DNA of 35,867 bases, from positions 1 to 35,867 of IMG/VR virus record IMGVR_UViG_3300044951_001004. One strand, 5' to 3'. The DNA comes from a virus. Numbering within the stretch: the stretch's first letter is position 1; every line of letters begins with the position of its first letter. Under the pieces are notes generated by a model, which was given only the letters and a program-made list of their open reading frames with translations, was not told the DNA's origin and did no database searches. A program made the translations under genes and the position numbers. Positions 1 through 8,524 of this stretch are shown one piece after another.

Positions 1-1
1 A

Positions 2-376
2 ACGTCGGGTACAAATGGAACGAGCGGAACGAATGGTTCGAGTGGAACGAGTGGCACGAACGGAACGTCGGGTACAAATGGAACGAGCGGAACGAATGGT
101 TCGAGTGGAACGAGTGGCACGAACGGAACGTCGGGTACAAATGGAACGAGTGGAACGAATGGTTCGAGTGGAACGTCCGGTACCAACGGGTCGAGTGGAA
201 CGTCCGGAACTCGCGGAACATCTGGCACCAACGGTTCAAGCGGAACGAGTGGCACGAACGGTTCAAGTGGAACCTCTGGCACTAACGGGTCGAGTGGAAC
301 TTCGGGTACCAACGGAACGTCGGGTACAAATGGAACGAGCGGAACGAATGGTTCGAGTGGAACGTCCGGTACATCA
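2..376 (+). repeat. Collagen-like Gly-X-Y coding repeat with a 63-bp period
   Basis: The coding sequence repeats in 9-nt steps (one Gly-X-Y triplet). The first copies are near-identical 63-bp units (21 residues, 7 triplets) starting at about 1, 64 and 127, after which the order of triplets becomes irregular. X is almost always Thr or Ser, Y is Ser, Asn or Thr, and there is no proline. Such an array can expand or contract in multiples of 9 bp without breaking the frame. Confidence 0.9.
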
Positions 377-607
377 TTATCCATCTCCGGAACAAATCGA
401 CTGGTAAAAATCTCTGGCACAAACACTATATCATCAAGCAATTTCTTGTATGATGACGGCACTAACCTTGGTATTGGTACAATTACACCGAATGCAAAAT
501 TGGATGTAAATGGAAATACAATCATAACAGGATCATTGACTGTTACAGGCACAATAGCTGCGGCTACGCCAGATTTCTCTCCAATATTTATGATGATGGG
601 GGCATAA
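2..607 (+). CDS. Collagen-like phage fibre/adhesin, C-terminal part (5' end outside window)
   Basis: The reading frame is open from the first complete codon at base 2 to a TAA at 605-607, so only about the last 201 residues are present. The first ~125 residues are an uninterrupted Gly-X-Y array built from GTS, GTN and GSS triplets. A short linker follows, then the motif NLGIGTITPNAKLDVNG and a tail ending in MMMGA. The NxGIGTxxPxAxLDVxG motif is common near the ends of phage tail fibres, often before an S74 chaperone, but no chaperone domain follows here. The same motif and repeats occur in the giant fibre at 27573. The protein is probably a trimeric virion fibre; its N-terminus and attachment point are not visible. 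It lies 53 bp upstream of a glycosyltransferase operon, which makes it a candidate glycosylation substrate (inference). Confidence 0.85.
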   Translation, partial: TSGTNGTSGTNGSSGTSGTNGTSGTNGTSGTNGSSGTSGTNGTSGTNGTSGTNGSSGTSGTNGSSGTSGTRGTSGTNGSSGTSGTNGSSGTSGTNGSSGTSGTNGTSGTNGTSGTNGSSGTSGTSLSISGTNRLVKISGTNTISSSNFLYDDGTNLGIGTITPNAKLDVNGNTIITGSLTVTGTIAAATPDFSPIFMMMGA

Positions 608-624
608 TTATAGTAAATTATTGC

Positions 625-652
625 TTGACAATCTATGTTATAGTTATATAAT
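625..652 (+). promoter_or_regulatory. Sigma70-like promoter in front of the glycosylation cassette
   Basis: TTGACA at 625-630 and TATAAT at 647-652 both match the bacterial sigma70 consensus exactly, separated by 16 bp. Transcription would begin near 659, only about two bases before the ATG at 661, so the message would be almost leaderless. The overlapping string TATAGTTATA (639-648) is also one base away from the TATATTTATA element found before other genes here, so it could instead belong to that class. Confidence 0.55.
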
Positions 653-660
653 GGCGGAGA

Positions 661-2781
661 ATGAGTAATTTAAATGTTTGCGCACACACTTCCTATATAG
701 GAGTAACGGGTCTAAATAATCATTTTAGACATTTTTTAAGAGAATTATCTAAGCATTGCAACCTAAAAGCGCGCAATTTCACCGTAGGTGAGACGTGGGG
801 AGGAAATAATACTCCACACGACAAGGAGCCATATCTAACAGAAACAGATAAGAAAATTCTATACAAACAAACTTTGTGGGATAATGGTGTACGTAAGGAT
901 TATTCAATATATGAACAACCTACGGAACCATTCGATGTAAATTTGGTAATAGAAATTGTAGACGGGTTCTACTTCTACGATAGCTATAAAGGACCAAAGA
1001 TTGCATATATGGTATGGGAATCTACCAGACTTCCACAGCACTTCTTTGACCGTATCGTAGGATATGATGAGATTTGGGTAGCCAGCAATTGGCAAAAAGA
1101 ATGTATGGTAAAACAAGGAATGTCGGAAGCAAAACTACAGGTTGTTCCGGCGGGTGTTGAATCCGAAGTATTTTTTCCGGAGAATATAGAGTTTGATGAA
1201 TATTATAAAGATGGACGATTTAAATTTGTAGTTTTTGGTCGCTGGGAGTATAGAAAATCCACAACTGAAATAATTCGGACATTTCTCGCAACGTTTGGCC
1301 GAGATGAGCCAGTAGACTTAATTATATCAGTAGACAATAGGTTCTCCCAAGATGAATTTAAAACTACCGAAGAAAGGCTTGCACATTTCGGGATTGAAGA
1401 CTCGCGTATAAAAATATTACATTTTACATCCCGCGAAGACTATATAAAATTCATAAAAAAGGGGCACGTTTTTCTTTCTTGTGCTCGCGGAGAAGGTTGG
1501 AATTTGCCATTGATAGAGGCGATGGCATGTGGAACTCCTGTGATATATTCTAATTGCAGTGGCCAGCTGGAATTTACAAAAAATCGAGGATTGCCAGTAA
1601 GAATTATGGGAGAGAAGATTTCTCCGGTGTGTTCCGGGGATTTTTATGAGCCGGATTTTTCACATCTGGGTGAAGTGATGCGCGATGCATATAAAAATTA
1701 CGATTCGCATAAAACTCGGGCCATGTTATATTCTCCCGATATTCGGCGAGAATATAGCTGGGAAGCAGTGGGGGAAATTGGAGCCACCAAACTTAAAAAT
1801 TTCAATTCCAGCAGAAAAATAAATGCGGCCAAGAAAAAACTAAAGATTTTATATATAGCCCAACATTTATCTACGGGCGGGGCTCCACAGTACTTGCTCA
1901 AAAAAATACAATTACTTAACGACGAATTTGAGGTGTACTGTGTCGAATATAACTTCATTGCGTCGGAGTATGTAGTACAGCGCGATGCAATCATAGGTCT
2001 TTTGGGTGACAGGTTTACTAGTATTGGGGATAGACCCAAAGAGGATTTGCTGGAAATAATAAAAAATATTTCTCCGGACGTGATTCATTTAGAAGAATTC
2101 CCGGAATCCTTCGTTCGTTCGGACATAGCAAAGACTATTTATAGAAAGGATAGAAATTATCTATTATTTGAGAGCTATCACGGGATTTATTTTAAACCCG
2201 AAGAAAAGGTATTTTTCCCAGATAAGTTTTTGTTTGTGTCTGAATATCAGGCCGATATTTATAAGCAATTCGGAGTGCCGTACAGTATCGTAGAATATCC
2301 TATAGATATATCTGAGCCAGACAAGGTAAATTCAAAGAAATCTCTAGGACTTGACCCGGAATATAAACATATCATACAAGTAGGTCTGTTTGCTCCATGG
2401 AAAAATCAAGCTGAGACAATAGAACTTGCTCGGGCTCTGACTGGTAAGAAGGTCAAATTCCACTTTATAGGAAATCAAGCGTCAAATTTCGAGCAGTATT
2501 GGAAACCTATTATGGAAGCCCTTCCTAATAATTGTGTTATTTGGGGAGAAAGAAAAGACGTGGATACGTTTTGCCAAGCGGCAGATTTAATGATATTTCC
2601 ATCTAAAATGGAGACCTCCCCTCTAGTTATACGCGAAGCAATTTCGTGGAAATTGCCTTGTCTTATACACAATTTACCAGCATATAAAAACATGTATGCG
2701 AAATATAGTAATGTAAAGTACTTGACACCGGGAGATTTTACAACTAATATCAATCTAATTAAAAGTGAATTATATCTATGA
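661..2781 (+). CDS. Double-domain glycosyltransferase (two GT4/GT-B modules)
   Basis: This 706-residue protein appears to contain two GT-B glycosyltransferase modules. The first (about 1-385) carries a GT4-type nucleotide-sugar signature near residues 275-295, with GEGWNLPLIEAMACGTPVI including the E-x7-E motif. The second starts near residue 393 (KILYIAQHLSTGGAPQYL, an acceptor-side glycine loop) and has its own E-x7-E-like stretch, ETSPLVIREAISWKLPC, near residue 650. No signal peptide or membrane segment is visible, so it should act in the cytoplasm. A usable Shine-Dalgarno is not clear: GGAG sits only a base or two from the ATG. The stop overlaps the next start (ATGA, 2778-2781), so the two are translationally coupled. 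The donor and acceptor sugars cannot be read from sequence. The fusion of two GT4 units suggests sequential addition of two sugars to one glycan (inference). Confidence 0.88.
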   Translation: MSNLNVCAHTSYIGVTGLNNHFRHFLRELSKHCNLKARNFTVGETWGGNNTPHDKEPYLTETDKKILYKQTLWDNGVRKDYSIYEQPTEPFDVNLVIEIVDGFYFYDSYKGPKIAYMVWESTRLPQHFFDRIVGYDEIWVASNWQKECMVKQGMSEAKLQVVPAGVESEVFFPENIEFDEYYKDGRFKFVVFGRWEYRKSTTEIIRTFLATFGRDEPVDLIISVDNRFSQDEFKTTEERLAHFGIEDSRIKILHFTSREDYIKFIKKGHVFLSCARGEGWNLPLIEAMACGTPVIYSNCSGQLEFTKNRGLPVRIMGEKISPVCSGDFYEPDFSHLGEVMRDAYKNYDSHKTRAMLYSPDIRREYSWEAVGEIGATKLKNFNSSRKINAAKKKLKILYIAQHLSTGGAPQYLLKKIQLLNDEFEVYCVEYNFIASEYVVQRDAIIGLLGDRFTSIGDRPKEDLLEIIKNISPDVIHLEEFPESFVRSDIAKTIYRKDRNYLLFESYHGIYFKPEEKVFFPDKFLFVSEYQADIYKQFGVPYSIVEYPIDISEPDKVNSKKSLGLDPEYKHIIQVGLFAPWKNQAETIELARALTGKKVKFHFIGNQASNFEQYWKPIMEALPNNCVIWGERKDVDTFCQAADLMIFPSKMETSPLVIREAISWKLPCLIHNLPAYKNMYAKYSNVKYLTPGDFTTNINLIKSELYL

Positions 2782-5525
2782 AGTACGAGCTAATTGACAG
2801 TTATAAAAATGCAATGCTTAGTCCTACAGACGTGGGAGACATACACAATAATATACGAATCAGCTTCGTAGATGGCCCAAAAGTCAATATAACCGGGGAT
2901 ATTCCGGAAGAATATACAGTCGATTTTATAGACTTGGATAAGAACTCTATCACCTATTCTACCACTATAAAAAATAATATGTGGTGTGCAGATAACACGA
3001 AATATTTTGTAAATTGGAAAGTTGTCGTGAAACTCGGTTCTACGGTGGTAAAAGAAGAAAAATTAACATTAGAAAATAAACCGGTAAAAGTAGTGTTAGA
3101 TACACAATCAATTGGGGATTTGATTGCTTATATTGGAGCAGTAAACGAATTCCAATTTAAACATAAATGTCAATTACATTGCGTCGTTTTTAGCGAAGTG
3201 ATGCGTAACATATTTATAGAAAATTATAAAAATATATCTTTTTCCGGTGTAAATGAGCGGGATGAAGACTATTATGCGGCATACAAGATAGGTTGGTTTT
3301 CGAATTGGCAAGGTCGTGCAAGACGTAACCCTCAACATATGTGTTTGGCAAATATTGCAAGCGATATACTAGGATTTGGAATGGTAGATTTCAAACCGAC
3401 GTTTGCATTTGATAGGTCAAAGAAGCATGGCGATAAAAAATATGTATGTATTGGAATGCAATCTACCGCGCAATTCAAGTACTGGAACAATAAGACGGGG
3501 TGGGACGAAGTTGTTAGATACTTAAAACAACTTGGATATGAGGTGTGGTGCATAGATAGACACAGTTCGTATGGAAGTAAAGAGTCTATGAACTATATGC
3601 CGAGAGGAGCGGTCGATAAGACGGGGGATTTCCCACTCGAAGTTCGCATGGAACAACTGAGTGGGGCTGACTTTTTCATCGGGCTAAGTTCTGGTCTATC
3701 ATGGATTGCATGGACAGTTGGAATTCCGGTAATATTGATTAGTGGAGTGGGTGACAGATTTACAGAGTTTTTCACGCCACACAGAGTTATAAATAAAAGC
3801 GTGTGTCACGGATGCACAAACGATGACACTACCAAATTCGATAAAGGAAATTGGATGTATTGTCCCCGAAAGAAAAATTTCGAGTGCACCACACAAATCA
3901 GCTCTGAAATGGTCATTAAAGAAATTGACAAATTGCAAACTCCATTCTACAGAAACACAATACACAAATTCCAGTGGGGAAGCCGGGTGACAACTGGCCA
4001 AAAGGAATTGTTATATAGAGAAATATTCTTGGACAATGTATATGAATCTATGTTTGAAGTTCAAGACGGAGATATTGTTATGGACATTGGCGCACACGTT
4101 GGCGCATTTTCATGTGGCGCATTTAGAAAGAAGCCAAAGCTTGTCGTGGCAGTCGAACCAAGTGCAATTAGGTCCGAAGTATTAAAGAAAAATCTAGAAG
4201 GATTGCCGGTCATCGTAGTAAACAAAGGCGTATCAAAAGAGCCTCAATTTATAAAAGATGGATTGGTGTATGACTGTGTGGTTGAGGATTTCACGACGGC
4301 TCCATTATTAGACATAATGGCGGAGGCTAAGATTGACAAAATAGATTTCATGAAGATTGACTGTGAGGGTGGGGAATATGATATATTCACGGTTGAAAAC
4401 AGAGATTGGATTATGAAAAATGTCAAGAAAGTTGCTGGTGAGTGGCATCTAGAAGATGAACCCAGAACCGAGGCATTCCGTAAATTTAGAGATACTTATC
4501 TAGTTACCATTAATAACTACGAAGTTCGTAGTGTAGATGGCGTAGATATAAAATGGGATTTATTCAATGAACATTTCCTAGAATATTACGAAGAAATTCT
4601 AATTTATATGGATAATCGGCCATCTGATGAAATTGCTGCCGAGAAACAAAAGAAAGTAAGTTTGGTAGTAAATACGCCTCCGCCAAAAATTGATAATTCG
4701 CCAGAAGCAAGACAGTCTACAAAATTAATAACCGACCCATCTTTTTATAATAATCTGTTTAATTTGAAAGGTAAAACCGCAGTCGTCACTGGGGCGGGTG
4801 GGCATTTGGGCGCATCTATTTGCATGGGACTGGTGGCACAAGGTGCAAAAGTGTATGCTATTGGTAGAGATGTATCAAAAATAAAAGATAAGTTATTAAC
4901 AGCGGAAAATTTTCTAAAAGATAATATTATACCAACCGTATGCGACGTGACAGACAGGAGTCAGTTCCAATCGGTCATAGACAATATAGGCGACGTAGAT
5001 ATTTTAGTAAATAATGCGTTCAACGAAAAAAGAAAACCGTTCGAACAATTGACAGATGCAGACTGGTCTACTGGCATGGATAACATTCTCACTCAGCAAT
5101 TCATGTGCTGTCAGGTAGTTTTACCAAAAATGACCAAGAAAAATTATGGCAATATAATTAATATTGCGTCCATATATGGAATGATTGGAATAGACCAACG
5201 TGCATATCAAGTTGTACCAAGTTCGACCGCGTTTTATTGTGCAGCAAAAGCGGCATCTATTCAACTGACCAAAGAACTTGCAGTTCAATATGCCGATAAA
5301 GGTATAAGAGTAAATTGTATAAGTCCGGGCCACTTTCCTAAACCCCCAGCAGACGCGGCGAATGCAAATCCACAGTATGTACGTGGGCTATCCGACATGG
5401 TACCAATGAAACGTGTTGGCTGCGCCGACGAAATTGCTGGTGGGGCAGTATTCTTGGCATCCGACGCCTCGTCATATGTAACAGGACACAATCTTATAAT
5501 TGATGGTGGAAGAACTATTTGGTAA
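2778..5525 (+). CDS. Tri-modular fusion: autotransporter-type O-heptosyltransferase (GT9-like) + FkbM methyltransferase + short-chain dehydrogenase
   Basis: Three modules can be seen in 915 residues. (1) About 100-390 resembles the autotransporter strand-loop-strand O-heptosyltransferase family (TibC/BAHT type). It has DTQSIGDLIAYIGAV near 108 and SGADFFIGLSSGLSW near 295-309. A four-cysteine group follows (C343, C346, C362, C370), with the context CHGC, FDKGNWMYCP and FECT, matching the iron-binding finger of that family. (2) About 400-610 is an FkbM-family SAM methyltransferase: DIGAHVG (436-442), VEPS (459-462) and MKIDCEGGEYDI (525-536). (3) About 655-915 is a classical SDR: TGAGGHLG (671-678), NNA (745-747), S798 and Y820-x3-K824, so the catalytic set is intact. 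The known family transfers heptose from ADP-heptose to Ser in adhesin repeats. The target here is unknown, but Ser/Thr-rich fibres are encoded nearby. I know of no standard protein with this three-way arrangement. Confidence 0.85.
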   Translation: MKYELIDSYKNAMLSPTDVGDIHNNIRISFVDGPKVNITGDIPEEYTVDFIDLDKNSITYSTTIKNNMWCADNTKYFVNWKVVVKLGSTVVKEEKLTLENKPVKVVLDTQSIGDLIAYIGAVNEFQFKHKCQLHCVVFSEVMRNIFIENYKNISFSGVNERDEDYYAAYKIGWFSNWQGRARRNPQHMCLANIASDILGFGMVDFKPTFAFDRSKKHGDKKYVCIGMQSTAQFKYWNNKTGWDEVVRYLKQLGYEVWCIDRHSSYGSKESMNYMPRGAVDKTGDFPLEVRMEQLSGADFFIGLSSGLSWIAWTVGIPVILISGVGDRFTEFFTPHRVINKSVCHGCTNDDTTKFDKGNWMYCPRKKNFECTTQISSEMVIKEIDKLQTPFYRNTIHKFQWGSRVTTGQKELLYREIFLDNVYESMFEVQDGDIVMDIGAHVGAFSCGAFRKKPKLVVAVEPSAIRSEVLKKNLEGLPVIVVNKGVSKEPQFIKDGLVYDCVVEDFTTAPLLDIMAEAKIDKIDFMKIDCEGGEYDIFTVENRDWIMKNVKKVAGEWHLEDEPRTEAFRKFRDTYLVTINNYEVRSVDGVDIKWDLFNEHFLEYYEEILIYMDNRPSDEIAAEKQKKVSLVVNTPPPKIDNSPEARQSTKLITDPSFYNNLFNLKGKTAVVTGAGGHLGASICMGLVAQGAKVYAIGRDVSKIKDKLLTAENFLKDNIIPTVCDVTDRSQFQSVIDNIGDVDILVNNAFNEKRKPFEQLTDADWSTGMDNILTQQFMCCQVVLPKMTKKNYGNIINIASIYGMIGIDQRAYQVVPSSTAFYCAAKAASIQLTKELAVQYADKGIRVNCISPGHFPKPPADAANANPQYVRGLSDMVPMKRVGCADEIAGGAVFLASDASSYVTGHNLIIDGGRTIW

Positions 5526-5531
5526 TTTTTC

Positions 5532-5568
5532 TTGACATATAGATTTAAAAGTTTACTATATTTCTATA
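5532..5568 (+). promoter_or_regulatory. Possible promoter before the zinc-type dehydrogenase
   Basis: The 44-bp gap holds TTGACA at 5532-5537 and, 16 bp on, a weak TACTAT (5554-5559). Overlapping this is TATATTTCTATA (5557-5568), which resembles the recurring TATATTTATA element with two inserted bases. It ends directly before the ATG at 5570 and no Shine-Dalgarno is visible, so transcripts would have almost no leader. Confidence 0.35.
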
Positions 5569-5569
5569 C

Positions 5570-6580
5570 ATGAAAGCTGCCGTTTTATATAAAAAGAACG
5601 AACCGTTAGTTATAGAAGATGTCGAACTACCAAACACTCTAGACTACGGTCAAGTTATAGTAAAGGTGTTAGTTAGCGGTCTTTGTGGAGCACAACTCCA
5701 AGAGATAGCCGGACTAAAAGGAAATGAAAAATTCATGCCACATCTTATCGGTCACGAGGGATGTGGCATTGTTGAGGCAATAGGACCGGGAGTAACCAAA
5801 GTAAAATTTGGTGATAAGGTAGTTATGCATTGGAGAAAGGGGAGTGGAATAGAAGCCAAGTTTCCTGTTTATAGGTTGAATGGAAAGTCCATGTCTGGTG
5901 GGAAGATTACGACATTGTCGGAATATAGCGTGGTATCGGAAAATAGATTGACCAGAGTGGCGCTCGATACTCACAACGATTTTGTTGCTCTCTTGGGATG
6001 TGGTTTATCAACCGGATTTGCCGTCGTAAACAAAGATGCAAATATAAAATTTGGAGAGAGCGTATTGGTTTTGGGGTGTGGTGGAGTGGGATTAAATTGT
6101 ATTTATGCGGCAAGTTTATCTCAGGCATATCCAATATATGGAGTGGACATTGCACCAGAAAAAGAAGGTATAGTAACTAGAAACGGAGGCATCTTTTTTA
6201 ATGGAAATGAATATGCAGACCTTCCGGGTCCATTCGACTGCATCATAGACACCACCGGCAACATGGCTTTGGTTTCTCGATACTTGCCTCTGCTTTCCGA
6301 CCGGGGGCGTTGCATATTAGTGGCCCAACCGAAACCAGATTCACAACTCACGGTAATCAATCCGGGAAAACTATTCTCCACCGGAGGCCAATCCATTCGT
6401 ACTACTCAAGCTGGTGGATTTGACCCGGATTCCGATATTCCCAGATATTTAAATCTCTACAAGAACCAACTAATAAAGTTACAAAACTTAATCACAGATA
6501 GACACGGTCTGTTAAACATCAACTCCGCAGTTGACCAGCTCCGCTCGGGTAAAAGTGGAAGAATAATGATTGATATTTAA
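5570..6580 (+). CDS. Zinc-type medium-chain dehydrogenase/reductase (MDR, alcohol/polyol dehydrogenase-like)
   Basis: A 336-residue MDR protein. The N-terminal catalytic domain shows likely zinc ligands C39 (SGLCGAQ), H62-E63 (LIGHEGCG) and C144 (ALLGCGLSTG). The Rossmann domain begins at VLVLGCGGVG (about 165-174), with an acidic residue at VDI (193) that favours NAD(H). The four-cysteine structural-zinc lobe usually found around residues 90-110 in alcohol dehydrogenases is missing. It sits between the heptosyltransferase fusion and the transketolase pair on the same strand (3 bp to the next gene), so I infer an oxidation or reduction step on a sugar. The exact substrate is not recognisable. 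Confidence 0.85.
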   Translation: MKAAVLYKKNEPLVIEDVELPNTLDYGQVIVKVLVSGLCGAQLQEIAGLKGNEKFMPHLIGHEGCGIVEAIGPGVTKVKFGDKVVMHWRKGSGIEAKFPVYRLNGKSMSGGKITTLSEYSVVSENRLTRVALDTHNDFVALLGCGLSTGFAVVNKDANIKFGESVLVLGCGGVGLNCIYAASLSQAYPIYGVDIAPEKEGIVTRNGGIFFNGNEYADLPGPFDCIIDTTGNMALVSRYLPLLSDRGRCILVAQPKPDSQLTVINPGKLFSTGGQSIRTTQAGGFDPDSDIPRYLNLYKNQLIKLQNLITDRHGLLNINSAVDQLRSGKSGRIMIDI

Positions 6581-6583
6581 AAT

Positions 6584-7309
6584 ATGTTAAACGAACGCTC
6601 AAAACAGTTACGTAGAGACTTATATAAGCTCTCGAAAGCAAATGGTGGCTATCATTACGGTGGCACATTTTCAACAATTGAAATTTTGTCAAATTTATAT
6701 GACAGAGTCCTTGGTAAAGACGATAAGTTCATTTTGAGCAAAGGACACTCTTGCTGGGGGCTTTATGTAATTTTGCGAGAGAAGGGGTTGAATCCTACAC
6801 TGGAAGGACATCCACACTTGGATATACCAAATGGAATACATTGGACAACTGGTAGCGAGGGTCACGGATTTCCTGCCGGTATGGGAATGGCATTCGCAAA
6901 AAAGAAATTGAAAAAGAATGGGCGTGTGTTTGTATTAATGGGAGACGGAGAATGCCAAGAAGGAACTACTTGGGAAAGCTTGTTATTGGGAGGATTTCAC
7001 AAGTTGAACAACCTTACAATAATAGTCGATTTTAACAAAATTCAAGGCTCCGGTTATGTCAGCGATATCTTACCAGTAGATAATATCGCAGCAGTTGCGC
7101 AGTCTTGTGGGTGGGACGTTTCTATAATAGATGGACACGCCGAGTCCGAGATATTGGCGGCGCTGCTAGCCACCAGCGATAAGCCGCGTTTTGTTGTAGC
7201 AAATACAGTGAAAGGAAAAGGTGTGGATTTTATGGAGAACAAGCCCGAATGGCACTCCAAGTGGCCGAACGCAGCGGAAGAAGCTGAGATTCTTAAACAA
7301 TTATCCTAA
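6584..7309 (+). CDS. Transketolase, N-terminal (TPP pyrophosphate-binding) subunit
   Basis: This 241-residue protein matches the first domain of transketolase. FILSKGHSCWGLY lies near residues 46-58, GSEGHGFPAGMGMA near 90-103, and the thiamine-diphosphate/Mg motif is MGDGECQEG with a downstream N (FNKIQGSG). Transketolases move two-carbon ketol units between sugar phosphates and can produce sedoheptulose-7-phosphate, the entry point of bacterial ADP-heptose synthesis. The partner half follows 4 bp downstream, so the pair should form a heteromeric enzyme. Split transketolases occur in bacterial surface-sugar gene clusters (established). The exact product in this phage is inference. Confidence 0.9.
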   Translation: MLNERSKQLRRDLYKLSKANGGYHYGGTFSTIEILSNLYDRVLGKDDKFILSKGHSCWGLYVILREKGLNPTLEGHPHLDIPNGIHWTTGSEGHGFPAGMGMAFAKKKLKKNGRVFVLMGDGECQEGTTWESLLLGGFHKLNNLTIIVDFNKIQGSGYVSDILPVDNIAAVAQSCGWDVSIIDGHAESEILAALLATSDKPRFVVANTVKGKGVDFMENKPEWHSKWPNAAEEAEILKQLS

Positions 7310-7313
7310 ATAT

Positions 7314-7796
7314 ATGAGAAAAGCATTTGGTAAAACTATAGTAACTCTAGGAAAGAAAGACCCAAATCTATTCTTGCTTACCGGAGACGTGGTCCAAGAA
7401 ATGGACGAATTCAAGCAACAATTCCCGGACAGGTTTTATAACCTTGGACTGTGTGAGCAGAGTATGATTAGTATGGCAGCTGGGATGTGTTTAGAGGGCA
7501 TTCGCCCCGTGGTATACTCCATCACCCCATTTCTACTGGAACGCCCGTTTGAGCAGATTAAAATCGACATTGACGAGCAATGTTTGCCGGTGACATTAAT
7601 TGGATTCTCGGACTATCCTACACATGGCCCTACACACCGACCATTGAATGCGCCGGGATTATGTGCACTATTCAAGAATATTGTCAGCTTTTTCCCGAGA
7701 AATTCGGAGGAAACCGAGAGAGCGATGATTGAGGCGCATCTATTGAAGAAACCGGCAATAATTTGTCTTAAAAAAGACGGCAAGCATCTAATATGA
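7314..7796 (+). CDS. Transketolase, pyrimidine-binding subunit (minimal, no C-terminal domain)
   Basis: I chose the ATG at 7314 because the protein homology starts there (MRKAFGKTIVTLGKKDPN); the frame is open further upstream but only as a shadow of the preceding gene. The 160 residues cover the Pyr domain. The conserved Glu that activates thiamine is in LGLCEQSM (about 45-52), and THGPTHRPLNAPG (about 104-116) corresponds to the substrate-side GPTHQ loop. Usual split C-subunits run to about 300 residues because they carry an extra C-terminal transketolase domain, which is absent here. The two genes together total only about 400 residues. The stop overlaps the start of the kinase gene (ATGA). 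Confidence 0.88.
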   Translation: MRKAFGKTIVTLGKKDPNLFLLTGDVVQEMDEFKQQFPDRFYNLGLCEQSMISMAAGMCLEGIRPVVYSITPFLLERPFEQIKIDIDEQCLPVTLIGFSDYPTHGPTHRPLNAPGLCALFKNIVSFFPRNSEETERAMIEAHLLKKPAIICLKKDGKHLI

Positions 7797-8524
7797 GTAA
7801 ACGAATTTTAGTGATAGGTGACAGTTGTCGAGACGTGCATGTTTATTGCTCATCAACTCGTATGTGTCCAGACAAGCCAGTACCAATCCTACAGATTGTT
7901 GACCAGAACGACAATCCCGGCATGGCAAAGAATGTGCATCGAAATATCAAAACGACCATAGATGATTGTGACATTGTGACCAATTCTAATTGGTATAATA
8001 TCACAAAAACACGATATGTCCACAGTTCCACTAATCATATGTTTTTTAGATTAGATTCGGCGGAAGAAATGCAACGTATTAACTTGGGCGATATTAATTA
8101 TTTATACGATTATATTGTAATATCCGATTACGATAAGGGATTTTTGACCGAGTCGGACATTGAGGATATTTCTAAAAATCATACCAACGTGTTTTTAGAC
8201 ACCAAAAAAGTATTGGGGGCTTGGACTAAGTATGTTAAATTTATTAAAATAAATGACCACGAATTTGCTAGGTCTAAGAGTGTTATAACCTCCGAGATGG
8301 CCGGTAAAATAATTCAAACATCCGGGGCAGACGGATGTTATTATCTCGGGGAGAATTTCCCAGTCGAGCGAGGAGACGTTATTGACGTATCCGGGGCCGG
8401 GGATTCTTTCTTGGCCGGGTTGGTGATAGAATATAGCAAAAATGAAGATATCCGGGCGGCAATCAAATTCGCGAACAAGTGTGCAAGTAAAGTGGTGAAG
8501 CATCGCGGTGTATCTGTCATATGA
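7793..8524 (+). CDS. PfkB/ribokinase-family sugar kinase, HldE kinase-domain-like
   Basis: A 243-residue kinase. It opens with RILVIGDSCRDVHVY, has the substrate-side region PVPILQIVDQNDNPGMAKNV, a YIVISDYDKGFL stretch, and the PfkB signature DVSGAGDSFLAG with the catalytic Asp near residue 203. This order (GD...PVP...PGxAxNV...SDYxKG...GAGD) is that of the kinase half of HldE (D-glycero-beta-D-manno-heptose-7-phosphate kinase). The nucleotidyltransferase half of HldE is absent, and the protein is shorter than the usual ~310-residue kinase domain. It overlaps both neighbours by 4 nt (ATGA). I infer that it phosphorylates a heptose or similar sugar phosphate for the glycosylation cassette; another hexose or heptose substrate cannot be excluded. 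Confidence 0.82.
   Translation: MSKRILVIGDSCRDVHVYCSSTRMCPDKPVPILQIVDQNDNPGMAKNVHRNIKTTIDDCDIVTNSNWYNITKTRYVHSSTNHMFFRLDSAEEMQRINLGDINYLYDYIVISDYDKGFLTESDIEDISKNHTNVFLDTKKVLGAWTKYVKFIKINDHEFARSKSVITSEMAGKIIQTSGADGCYYLGENFPVERGDVIDVSGAGDSFLAGLVIEYSKNEDIRAAIKFANKCASKVVKHRGVSVI

Noticed and set aside
2-376. CRISPR-like regular repeats
   Set aside because: The units are contiguous, coding and without unique spacers, and no cas genes are present.
377-607. S74 intramolecular chaperone expected after the NxGIGT motif
   Set aside because: The protein ends about 25 residues after the motif, too short for the chaperone and with no catalytic Ser-Lys region.
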